From Chamaelirium japonicum (lineage: Eukaryota > Streptophyta > Magnoliopsida > Liliales > Melanthiaceae), in NCBI GenBank assembly GCA_947650365.1, contig OX393557.1:47365479-47429478 (forward strand): a stretch of 64,000 nucleotides of DNA, given 5' to 3'. Every line of letters starts with the position of its first letter. Position 1 is the stretch's first letter. The translations under genes were made by a program, and so were the position numbers. Shown here piece after piece: positions 40,732 to 64,000 of the stretch. The notes below the pieces were generated by a model that searched no databases, was not told the origin of the DNA, and saw only the letters and a list, made by a program, of their open reading frames with translations.

Positions 40732-43700
40732 CTTATTCACATGTGCAATCCCCGCAACTCTACAACACAGATAATTATGTGGCTGCGTCTAATCTTATCT
40801 GTCTACACATGCTCTTATTCACATGTGCAATCCCCGCAACTCTACAACACAGATAATTATGTGGCCAAACAATACACTATGTAACCGTACAACTACATTG
40901 TGCATCCGCATATAGCCTTACATTGTACAACTACATTGACGACACTGACAGCGACTACCATGAGGTCATTGATATTAGTACAATTCTCACCCCGTGGAGT
41001 TATGATGCGATTTGGTGCTTTGTATGAGTAGTTCCAATCAACTCGTACAAATTATTACTCTTTTATTCCATCATCACAACCACTTCTGTTACTTTAATAA
41101 CTCGCTTATGTACTAACTTTTTGCGAATGACTTAAAATAGTCATCCCGAATCACGAAATCATCGTGGTTCAGGATCCAGCCAACGACCCATGTCATCATC
41201 CGTTCGATCATCCGGCCCTTATGATGGGAGCCTCCTGAGGTTCTCTCGGTGGCATGTAGATCTCAACAATCCAGAACCGTCTAGTCGGATGAGAGTAACA
41301 GGTGTCAAAGGCCGGACCCTGAACCATGGTGATACCGTGGTTCGGGGCGACTACGTTAGGGGCTTTAAATTTTTTGATCTTTGACTAATTATTTTTTTTT
41401 TTTAAATCATTTGTTTCAAGTCTAAATAATCATTTATAATAAATTTAGTTTTCTTGCAATATCTACACAATCTTTCTATCGAATTGGATCTATTTGAGTC
41501 CATTCTCATTCAAATGGTCTCTGGCAATAAGTGCCTTATTTTAAATAAGAAATATAAATTTTTTTTCTGTACTCAATTGGAGGATGAAAGCAGTACTTAA
41601 ATCTTGCAAAGTCTTAGTGAATGAGGTAGGAATTACTGTTTCTTATCTCATTCACTATGACTGAGTCTGATTCAATTATTGCTTCCATAGAGGGTCTATG
41701 GTACCCATTTTGGTACCTACCAAAAGTCATAGGGACCGTCCGATGGCCCTATGGAGGATCCCAGGCATCCACCTTGGGTTCATCCCATGGTCCCTAGAAT
41801 AAAGATCACACCACTACAGTGCATGGAAAATGAGATGGATGGTGAAGATGGGTTCCGAATATGGTACCGAAATTTCAGCTCGCTGGTGTTGGGGTTTTTT
41901 TAGGGTTTATTAGCCTAAGACCTCACTAATCAACCCAACATTAGGATAAACCCAATGAAACATTTTATTTGAGCTCCAGCCCCTCTAACTAACCCAACTT
42001 TAGGATAAACGCTTCCATTTAGTTTTAATCCTGAGACCACCGTCACCTCCTTTCCTCTCTCGATCAGCCATGGCAGAGGTGGAGGGGGAGGCGCAGGCAG
42101 CGGGGGCACAGGCGGAGGCACAGGTGAAGGCAGAGCTGCAGGAGGTGGAGGCTGAGGTGCAGGCGGAGGCGGCCGCAGGAAGAGGTGAAGGAGGCAGAGG
42201 TCGGTCGTGAGTAGCCGCGATGGAGGCAGCGAGCGTGAGCGGCGGAGGAGAAGGCGGCAACGTCGGCAAGAGGTTCGGGTTAGCTTTAGGGTTTTCGAGA
42301 TTTCTAGGTCTAGGGTTCATCCTATGGCCTGTAGATCTTAGGTTAGGAAGATCCATTTGGGGGGGGGGGCGGTGGCGGGGGGTTCGGATAGGTCCGGCGG
42401 CGGCAGCGGCGACAACAGGGGGAAGGCGAGTGGCATCAAATCTAAATTTGATAAAAGGTGAGGGGCGTTTTCGTCCATAGAGGACTAAACTCAAATGAAA
42501 AGGTTGTCGGGACTACAGCTCGAAACCATCTCCTAAGATGGGCTTCTCACCAACTATCCCTTTTTTCTACTTTCTTACCGTAGGATGCTGAAGATCGAGC
42601 GTTGCGACTGGACCTTGGGGCTGTTTGCCATTAGCTTCCGGCCAAGTGTGAAGCTGAGGATGGAGTGGGATTCCAAGGTGGCTGAATCTCAGTCAGCTTT
42701 TAGATCCTTCTAGTTCACACTTCGCCATTTAGGACTGCTCTCGTCTTCTTCCATCTTTTCCTCATGTGCAGATTTCGTAAGTATTTCGAGAGGAAAATAA
42801 AGTATATATTTTGAGAGAAACTATTGTAAACAGAGGAAAATATTAGAGAATAAGTGCCTGTTATATAGAGAACATATGGTAGAGAATTATTATCTATATA
42901 AAATTTTGTAAAGAGAAAATTCTATAGAGGTATATGGGTAGAGAGAATATTAAATAAATAATAATGAGAGAGAAAATATCATTAAAAAATATTATAGAGA
43001 AAAAATATTATTAAGCATAAAGGCAAAGTGAATAATACATAAATAATATTGCAAAGAGAAAATATCATAAAGAGAATATTATAGAGAGATGATATACATT
43101 GCAAAGAGAAATGTTATATAAAGAATGGTGTAGAGAGAAAATAGTATAGATAGAAAGCATATATAGAGAGATGCTAAAGAGAAAATATCGTTGAGAAAGA
43201 ATATGGTAGAGAGAATATTACATAAATAATATTGTAGGAGAAAATATTATAGAGAGAAAATATTGTAAAGAAAAGATATATGTAGGGCGAGAAAATAATA
43301 TTATAACAAAAATATTTTGGATATAAAATATAGGTAGAGAGAATATCATATAAATAATGTTACAAAAAGAGATGTCGTAGAGAAAGAAAATGCTATAGAA
43401 AGAGCATGTCGTAGAGAGATTGTCATAAAAATACCGTTTTAGAAAGAAAATATTAGACGGAGTATACCTACAAAATTTTATAATTGAGTTTGATGACTAA
43501 AAATGGTTCTTCGTTGTACGTGCTCATACGAACTCCTATAGTTCCTCTAATATACCCGTCGCTTACATCATCTTCTAAAAGGGAGTGCAACACAAGAACT
43601 TCCAAAGTCACTAATGTCAATACGATTCTCGCCCAAGCACGCTTCATTGTGAAGTTCCGATCATATAAAGTGATGTATATTAGTGGCTCCGATCGATCAA

Positions 43701-44891
43701 CTCGTATTATTTTGAACTCTTTGAATCCCATCACCACACTTTGTAAAGCTTTCTTGATCTTATGCTCATCTTTGCCTCTCTTTTTTTTTTTTCCTTTGTT
43801 TCAAACTCGGATAATCATTTACGATATATTTTCTTGAAATATCTACACTTAGGGTTAGGACTTTTCCCTCTAGGGTTAGGGCTTCCTTCGATGGATTCCT
43901 AGCCTCCTCGGCTACCGCTGGTGGCATCAAGGAGGTCGGGACTTGGGTCTTTGGTGTATCAGGGGTGGGATCTGGCCCCCCTTCCTCCCCGTTGTAAGTA
44001 GGACTTCTCCGGCCGGTTGGGTTTTTGTGCTCGCAACGTTGGTGTCACTCGACGCTTCCTCCTGCTTGATCGATGGCCCACTTCCGACAGCGGGGTCGGA
44101 TCTTTTGTAGGGTACGGACGGACGATCGGATCTGGCCCCAACGTGAGGATCTCCGCCGGTGGTTGTTCAGGGCGTCTCCTTCGACCGGCAAGTGGCTCTT
44201 GACGGTGCGGTGAAGGCGGCGTCTCGACGGCAGGGCGGTGGCTCTTCGTGACTCCACCATGATTCGTCGGTCGGCTGGATTGGGTGGTGACTGCCAATTT
44301 TTTGGTGTTTTTTTTTTGCAGGATTTCCTTTAGGTGTTTCTGGACTTCGTATTTTCCGATCGGTGTGTCGCTCTTCGCGACTCCACCATAATTCGCCGGT
44401 TGGCTGGATTGGGTGGTGATCGCCAATTTTTTGGTGTTTTTTTTTTACAGGATTTTCTTTTGGTGTTTCTGGACTTCGTATTTTTCGATCGGTGTGTCGA
44501 TCGGTCTTTTCCCTTGTTTTGGGGGGTTTTGGGTTGATCGCGGTGGCGATGTATTGTGTGTCCTCGCCTTTTGGCGATATGTATCCCACCTGTGCGGCAG
44601 TCGTCTTCCCACACCTGGTGGTGGTCCCTTATGTAGCACCGGCATGTGGCGCCTCTCAAAGTTCTGTTTGTTACCTCCCCTCTGAAATGTACCAAAAAAA
44701 AAAAAAGCCCTTATACGTGATCATCCCTTATACGTGATCATGGATAATAGTGAAGAATATAATCCATGGTACAGTTACCCCGTGGACATAATCCGAACCA
44801 CTCTCCATTTTGGCCTCCAAATTTGATTTGGACTTTGACCCCCAAATTTGAAGATTTAGAGATAGTTTTGGAGGCCACCTCTAAATACTGT
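40732..44891. repeat. Tandem duplication, copy 2
   Basis: This is the second direct copy of the 35770-40731 unit, without the MULE-like insertion. Its left end holds an extra short duplication: CTCTTATTCACATGTGCAAT occurs at 40732 and again at about 40812. Near its right end ACGTGATCAT is duplicated after the poly(A) at about 44712-44745. Small indels in G-runs and in the GA/AT repeat zone are the main differences. Confidence 0.9.
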
Positions 44892-45576
44892 TTACCATTT
44901 TAAATAACGAAAATACCCTGCATACAATACTGAACAGATTTATAATTAATATCCTTTTTTATTTTATACACTACTTACTTTAACTCTGTGCATACTTAGA
45001 TCCACTAATCCATTTTTTACAAAAATGGTATCATTTGAAAGGTCTCGTCGAGACCTTCAAAATAAGACTAATATTAAATTATTTCAATTAAGAGCCATAA
45101 ATAGAACCCTTTATTTGATCAAAAAATTATTAATTTAAATCTAACTTTAAAACTATTTAATATTAGTATTATTTTAAAGCTCTCGGCAAGACCTTTCCAA
45201 CGATATATTTTTTCTAAAAACGGATTAGTATTAATAACATTTATTAATGATTTTTAAAAACATATTATATACATTAATAAAACTAAAATAATACTTGGGA
45301 GAAATGAAAGGGGGCGGTTGGAGCTAATCACCCTCCAAAAGAGAATCTCCTTCATATTTGGAGGCTTTGGTCTCCAAATATGGAGGCCTGCGTTGTAGAT
45401 GCTCTAATGGAACTCCAGTACCATTCGATATCGCTCTAATAAACAACAGGGCGACGCTTCGACCATGAAACCATCCTCCCCCCTCTGCTTCTCTCTTACT
45501 TGCCCAGCGTCACGCCGCCATCTGTGCCCTCCACCACATACTCCCCACTCCAATGGTCCGCCATCGTCCTGCAGGT

Positions 45577-45628
<52 letters not shown>

Positions 45629-45712
45629 ATTTCACCTCGGAGGCAGCTGAGTACTAAATCAATGAATAAGAGAGTACAAATAACGAAGGTACGAAACCAC
45701 AGTATAACCCTG
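44892..45712. other. Intergenic DNA right of the tandem duplication
   Basis: AT-rich to about 45300. Next comes a stretch with TTTGGAGGCTTTGGTCTCCA and GTAGATGCTCTAATGG that resembles a MITE end, and a (CT)n run at about 45581-45620. No gene is seen. Confidence 0.4.
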
Positions 45713-46372
45713 ACCACCACTAGACAAACAAAAAGAAAATCCAGAAGCGAAACCTAACAGAATAGCCAAAAGAACTCAGCGAAACCTAACAAAGCTTCAC
45801 ATCTATTACCAACCACATCCAACTGCCGATGTCGCCAGTTCCAACGCTCTGGATTCCTCCACCACAATCGTCGTCTCGATTGTTGTTGCTTCTGCCGCAT
45901 CCACCATGATCATCGCCGCGACCGTTGTTGCTTTTGCCGCTCACAATGACCTCGCCTCTCTTAGAGGCATCAGTGCTGATGAGGTAAGGTAGATAGACCG
46001 AAGGCGAACATCGGGTACAACTCGAGCGTGAAAACACAGCATTACCCTCGAGTTGTACCTGATGTCTGCCTCCGATCTACCTACCGTGCCCTACCAGCAC
46101 CAATGCCGCTAAGGGCGACGAGGCCACTGTCAACGGCAAAAGCAGCAACAGACACAACGATGACCACGGTCGAGGAGGCAGAAGCAGCAACAATCAAGAC
46201 GGCGATAGCAATGGAGGAATCAAGAGCACAAGAATTAGCGACAGCGGCAGTCGGATTGGCCAGCAATCAATGTTGTTGAGCTTTGTTCGGTTTCACTGAA
46301 TTCTCTAGAGATTCTATTAGGTTTCGGTTCTAGATTTAGTACTTATTTTTATAATTTTGTCAGTTTGGTGAT
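45713..46372. repeat. Large palindrome (about 660 bp)
   Basis: Two arms of roughly 300 bp face each other around about 46035. The left GTACAACTCGAGCGTG pairs with CCTCGAGTTGTACC, and CAATCGTCGTCTCGATTGTT with the complementary AACAATCAAGACGGCG. The outer GCGAAACCTAACAGAAT pairs with ATTCTATTAGGTTTCGG. The spacer is only about 10-20 bp. Codon-like patterns on both strands (Ala-rich) are a by-product. It looks like a foldback element, but no target duplication was found. Confidence 0.8.
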
Positions 46373-46738
46373 GGTGACGTGGGGGGTGGGCGGCATAGAG
46401 GGCAGTGCAACGTCGAGGAAGGAAGGGGGAGAGAGAAGCGGAGGGGGGAGGATGTAGACAGAGAGGATTTGGAACTTCACTGGATCTTAGCATTATGTCC
46501 ACCTATTGACAACTGAAAGATCACAGCTCCTCTGAAACATCACGACTCGAGCTTAATCCACCTCTTCCTTCGATACATGCTTTAATAGTTCAGTGCCTAG
46601 AGGAGCCACCACAATCTCCTGAAATAGATTGAAAACAAAAAAATAGAGAGATTGAAGAAGGTTCTAAATGCTAATAAACAATTTACTGAAGAATTTTTTC
46701 CTCCAAAAGACCTTGTGTGAAAATTTAGAGAGCCGTAC

Positions 46739-60228
<13,490 letters not shown>

Positions 60229-61086
60229 CTGCATCATAAGAACTGAATAACATTGCAAGACCTTTCTTCCTATAGTCATCCATAGAACAATATATAATAA
60301 TCATATCTTTCTTCGTGCAAAGCATGGCTTTCATCGAATAGAGAAGACTTAGATAAGCTTTCTTTCCCAATCACTCATGCAAACCTGGTGAATAAACCTA
60401 CAAAATGTATGAACATTATATGTGAAGTATTTATTTAAAAAATGGTTATTTTGATTGTTAAGTTAACCCATAAGAATGATTTTTGAGTAAGAACGATACC
60501 TAGAAATTATAGTCTTCAATAAAGCCATATCCGATTTCAATTCTGGACTGGTGAAGATTAAAGGCACTGGAATACTCCCGGTCAAAGTTGGAAGTCTTGT
60601 AACGCAGCACGCTATTGCCTTTTGGATGAAATACAAGGTATAGACCCTGCGGATGTTGGGAAGCCATGATACCATATTTTGTAGAGTATTGTTAGCATCC
60701 CCGCATGCTACACGAGCATGCTATTAACCTACTATACATGGCGATACAGGTCAATATATTCATATCCTATTGCCGCAAGTACAAAATTAGAAGCCAAACA
60801 GGCTTGGAATCACCATTTTAAGCCGTAAACATTCATATCCAATTTCTTTTATTTTGTGAGCTCGAATCTTCCTTTGACTTTTAGTTATTTTTCTGGGTTT
60901 TGATAAATTTTTCCGGAACATAGTGTTTATGTTGGGTGGGTGTGTGGGTGATTGGTTGGTCTTTTAGGTGGATGGCTATTTAAGAAAATAAGCCAGAAAT
61001 TGGGATGAATCATAAATTAAAGGGGATTAATAGGGCCAAATATGGTAGGGAAAGAGGAGTCTGACTCTAATCCATGTAGAGAAGAG
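60229..61086. other. Upstream intron or 5' flank of MnmA, no exon recognised
   Basis: The exon before 60228 should end with a cysteine-containing segment leading into VDVPLEVVHL and should carry a CPW-like motif. I do not find it here. A minus-strand frame at 60463-60675 has no recognisable relation to the family. Confidence 0.4.
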
Positions 61087-61183
61087 CAATGTTCTAAAAA
61101 GCGCTAGGCGCTAGTCGGGCAGTGGAGGATCTTCTAGCGCCTAGGCGGTGCCCAGACGTTTTAGCTTTTTTAAATTATTTTGA

Positions 61184-61224
<41 letters not shown>

Positions 61225-61556
61225 AACTTACTATAAATTCAAGATTACCCCAAATATTATTTTGAAGAGCATGTATCATTTGCATAACTATAAATTCAAG
61301 ATTACCATGAACAAAAGCAAGCATGATATTATCTCAGATAATATTATAATATCTACAATTTTAGCACATTCCAAATCATAAATTTAGGATTATCACTAAT
61401 AGAATAGCATCTATACATGTTCTAGTGCCTAGGCCTGCCTAGGCGGCCGCCTAGTCCCACCTAGGACCGCCTTTTCTGCACCGCCTAGAACTAAGCTAGG
61501 CGGTGGGGGGCCTTCTAGTGCCTAGGCGGTCGCCTAAACCGCTTTTTAGAACACTG
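61087..61556. mobile_element. hAT MITE, AAAAAGCGCTAGGCG family (470 bp)
   Basis: Ends CAATGTTCTAAAAAGC and GCTTTTTAGAACACTG are inverted repeats. The flanks GAGAAGAG (61079-61086) and CAGAAGAG (61557-61564) match at seven of eight bases. CCTAGGCGG-type repeats lie near both ends and an (AT)n/poly-T run interrupts the middle. It is a sibling of 53191-53595. Confidence 0.8.
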
Positions 61557-62149
61557 CAGAAGAGAAACCCCCCCCTCCTTATTTGGGAGCCGAATTTCAT
61601 GATTGAAAAGGGGAAGTTAAACCTTATCCCCATTCTGGCTCATAGTCCTTTGTCTTCTCTACTTTATTGTTAAAAAACCACATAAATTTATTCTAAAGAA
61701 ATACAGAATTACATGTAAAAACAGAAACTCCCTTGATGACTTTTAGTCCAACACTATAGGTTTTTGAGTCATTTTGTTATTGTTTTTTACTTTTACAACA
61801 CCCATGATGATTTAAACTCAACAGAAGTTTTCTTTTTCTTTTTTGTAAGAAAAGGCGGAGGAAAATGGATTCATTTCATGATTTAATTTAAAGATAATTA
61901 ACAATATTTTACCCAATTTAAAAAAAAAAAAAAAATTTAAACTCATTCAAATCTGTTATAGTCTGCTGTCACCATTTGATGAATGATTTTTGGATTTCAA
62001 CCTTATTTTCGATTTGTAATATTTGTTCTATTTAATTCCCATTAAAATGACTTTTATATACAATTCATGATTGACTTTGACTTAATCAGATGAGAGATTT
62101 CAAATATTTGCTTCAACGATTTAATTGTGTATGTATGCTTTATAAAGAA
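61557..62149. other. AT-rich intron or flanking DNA
   Basis: A long A-run occurs at 61919-61935. I see no gene, element end or regulatory signal I can support here. Confidence 0.4.
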
Positions 62150-62515
62150 AGTCTCAATCTTGGGTTAATTCAACTCAATTTTAAAAAACCTCCAAATTCA
62201 TATGAACCCATCATACGAATTTGAGTTAATTCAACTCAATTTTGAGTTAATTCCACTCAATTTTGTATTGAATTAACTCAATTTTTTAAAAAAAAAATCT
62301 CAAATTTTTATGAACCCATCATAAGAATTTGAGTTAATTCAACTCAATTTTGAGTTAATTCCACTCAATTTTGTGTTAATTCAACTCAATTTTGAAAAAG
62401 CCCCAAATTCTTATGATCCCATCATAAGATTCAACTCAATAATGAGTTTATTCAACCCAATTTGAGTTAATGCAACTCAATTTTGAGTTAATTCAACTCA
62501 ATTTTTTTTAAAAAC
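62150..62515. repeat. Tandem repeat of a self-complementary GAGTTAATTCAACTC unit
   Basis: At least ten copies of TTGAGTTAATTCAACTCAA or close variants (TTCCACTCAA, TTATTCAACCC), about 20-22 bp apart. A larger repeat of some 120 bp includes CCCATCATAAGAATTTG. Each unit is itself nearly a palindrome, so both strands can form serial small hairpins. Confidence 0.78.
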
Positions 62516-64000
62516 CCAAATTTTTTTATTGTACTGAGCAAAATGCAACACAATTTTGAAAAGGCAAAAAAAAAAAATAGGAACAACCGCCCACCTGTAA
62601 CATTCTATTGTACTGAGCAAGAGTCTATTATATTGGCCTATAACATTACCTATAAAAAAAAACACAAAATTCTACTGGGAATTAATGTTAATAAAAAAAA
62701 AGTTATTGAAAAAAACCTCAAGATTCTATTGGATAGGGTATGGGTTGGTTAGTTTACAAGATAGGCTTGTTAATAACATGTTATAGGTAATTGGCTAAGT
62801 TTCTCAATATACGAACGGGATGAGAGTGGACATGGGAGCGCCGGAGCGGAGATAAGGGGCGACAAACAACTAACAACTCTTTTATTTGTCGTCTGTGTGA
62901 CATAATGTAGGTTGAAAGGGTAACCTCTTTTAACTTTTAAGAACACCCCACTAAGGAGTTATTCCCAATAGAATTTTCCATATTATAAAACCTTCTTCAA
63001 CAATAACCCCTGCTCTGATAACCAACCCATACCCTATCCAATTCTAGCTTTCCTCTTTCCCACCTCCGCTAGGGTTCAGATCCTGATAGAGAAGACCTTT
63101 TCTCTAATTTGTTTTTGACCCAGGGGACTCCTGAGTCAACACCAACTTTTAATCGAACTTTGATTTTGACCCTACCTGATAGTCCCCTAGCCAACTACCA
63201 CAACCACCACCACTCTCTCATTTCCCATTTTTCTGTTCTAGTATCATCTTCGATCCTTGTTAGCATTGAAATCCAAAAAAAATGCCATCTTTTACCCTTC
63301 ATTCTAAGTTCTAACTACTCTTGCATTTTCTCCGACACCATCAGGCTCTGCTTCTTTTTCCGCTTTCAACATTTGTAGTAATAATAAAATTGTTGAGGGT
63401 GAAAATTTAAGGTTAGAGATACAAATTGCAACTTCGCCTCCTTTAGCTCATCGCTAAGCAATTGTTGAGAACGAAAATGATTGAGCATATTTGAGATATA
63501 TTTTCAACATTTTGTTTAAGTTTATAGGTTGATTTCTTTGAGTTTAATTGCTTAGGTGGTCCTTGCAAAGTTTACTCATCAGTCATCATCTCCTCCATAT
63601 TTACTATTTAATAAGGCTTAGCAAACAATGATACTTTCCATTTATACCGAGTCTCAGTCATGTGCTAGTCTAGAAAAAGCTTGACTTTACTGCTTAACTT
63701 GCGCCATATTATATCTCTTAGATTATGAATCAAAGGCTTGTTCCAATATAAAAATTTATATCATATAGGTGAACAATAATTGTATAAAATAGGTGAAATA
63801 TATTTACTTGTTCATTAGTTTAATCAATCAAAAATTAAGTGGGAAGTGCATTACATGGAAGAAAATTTTCAAACGTAAAGGGTCATAGTTTCATTGCCGT
63901 TTTCACCCAGGTGTTTGATGAAATGTCTCAATAACCAACTACTGTACGCAAAGAAAACAATTGACAAAAAAAATGCTTAATGAAATGGACCAAAAAACTT
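62516..64000. other. Right end of window, no gene recognised
   Basis: The region 62980-63400 is pyrimidine-rich with several short frames but no domain. The ATP-binding first exons of MnmA, expected further right on the minus strand, were looked for and not seen. Confidence 0.4.

Noticed and set aside
60463..60675. Possible upstream exon of MnmA
   Set aside because: The translated sequence has no match to the expected ATP-binding or CPW-containing segment, and no splice sites keep the frame into the exon at 60228.

Overview
This is a nuclear plant genome window, most likely from an angiosperm and plausibly a monocot. The evidence for a plant is three genes of plant-typical families (two PLS-class pentatricopeptide repeat genes and a MYB46/MYB83-type R2R3-MYB), Arabidopsis-type telomere-like TTTAGGG repeats, a Cassandra retrotransposon carrying 5S rRNA sequence, and dense hAT, CACTA, MULE and Ty1/copia elements. 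The very GC-rich intronless PPR gene at the left end in an AT-rich background is why a monocot is favoured; this is inference, and no species is named.

Layout. 0-2.5 kb: a minus-strand DYW-class PPR gene resembling MEF1, with a tRNA-like SINE head touching its stop codon. 2.5-10.9 kb: telomere-like repeats, a small inverted-repeat element, a decayed copia element, and a 3.9 kb hAT element (decayed transposase, 8-bp target duplication) nested in the copia 3' LTR. 10.9-15.7 kb: a chain of seven palindromic elements plus one half element, joined by long (AT)n runs, resembling the rice 'micron' type. 15.7-20.2 kb: a MULE-type MITE and a second ruined copia element. 21.9-24.1 kb: the two-exon MYB gene (minus), with a (CT)65 tract starting almost at its 5' splice site. 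26.0-29.9 kb: a CACTA element with telomere-like DNA, a zinc-knuckle ORF and a frameshifted transposase-associated domain. 32.9-34.4 kb: an intronless E-class PPR gene (plus). 35.8-44.9 kb: a recent 4.1 kb direct tandem duplication, one copy of which carries an extra MULE-like insertion. 45.7-46.4 kb: a large palindrome. 46.7-60.2 kb: the 3' eight coding exons of a minus-strand organellar tRNA 2-thiouridylase (MnmA/TrmU) gene whose introns hold a Cassandra element, several hAT elements and a gypsy fragment. 60.2-64 kb: its upstream intron or flank, with another hAT MITE and palindromic tandem repeats.

The genes do not form a pathway. MEF1-like PPR (RNA editing) and MnmA (wobble-uridine thiolation) both act on organellar RNA, while the MYB controls secondary-wall formation. 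About 80-90% of the window is transposon-derived or simple repeat by eye. Exon boundaries were worked out by hand from GT/AG signals, reading frame and recalled family sequence; no alignment was run.
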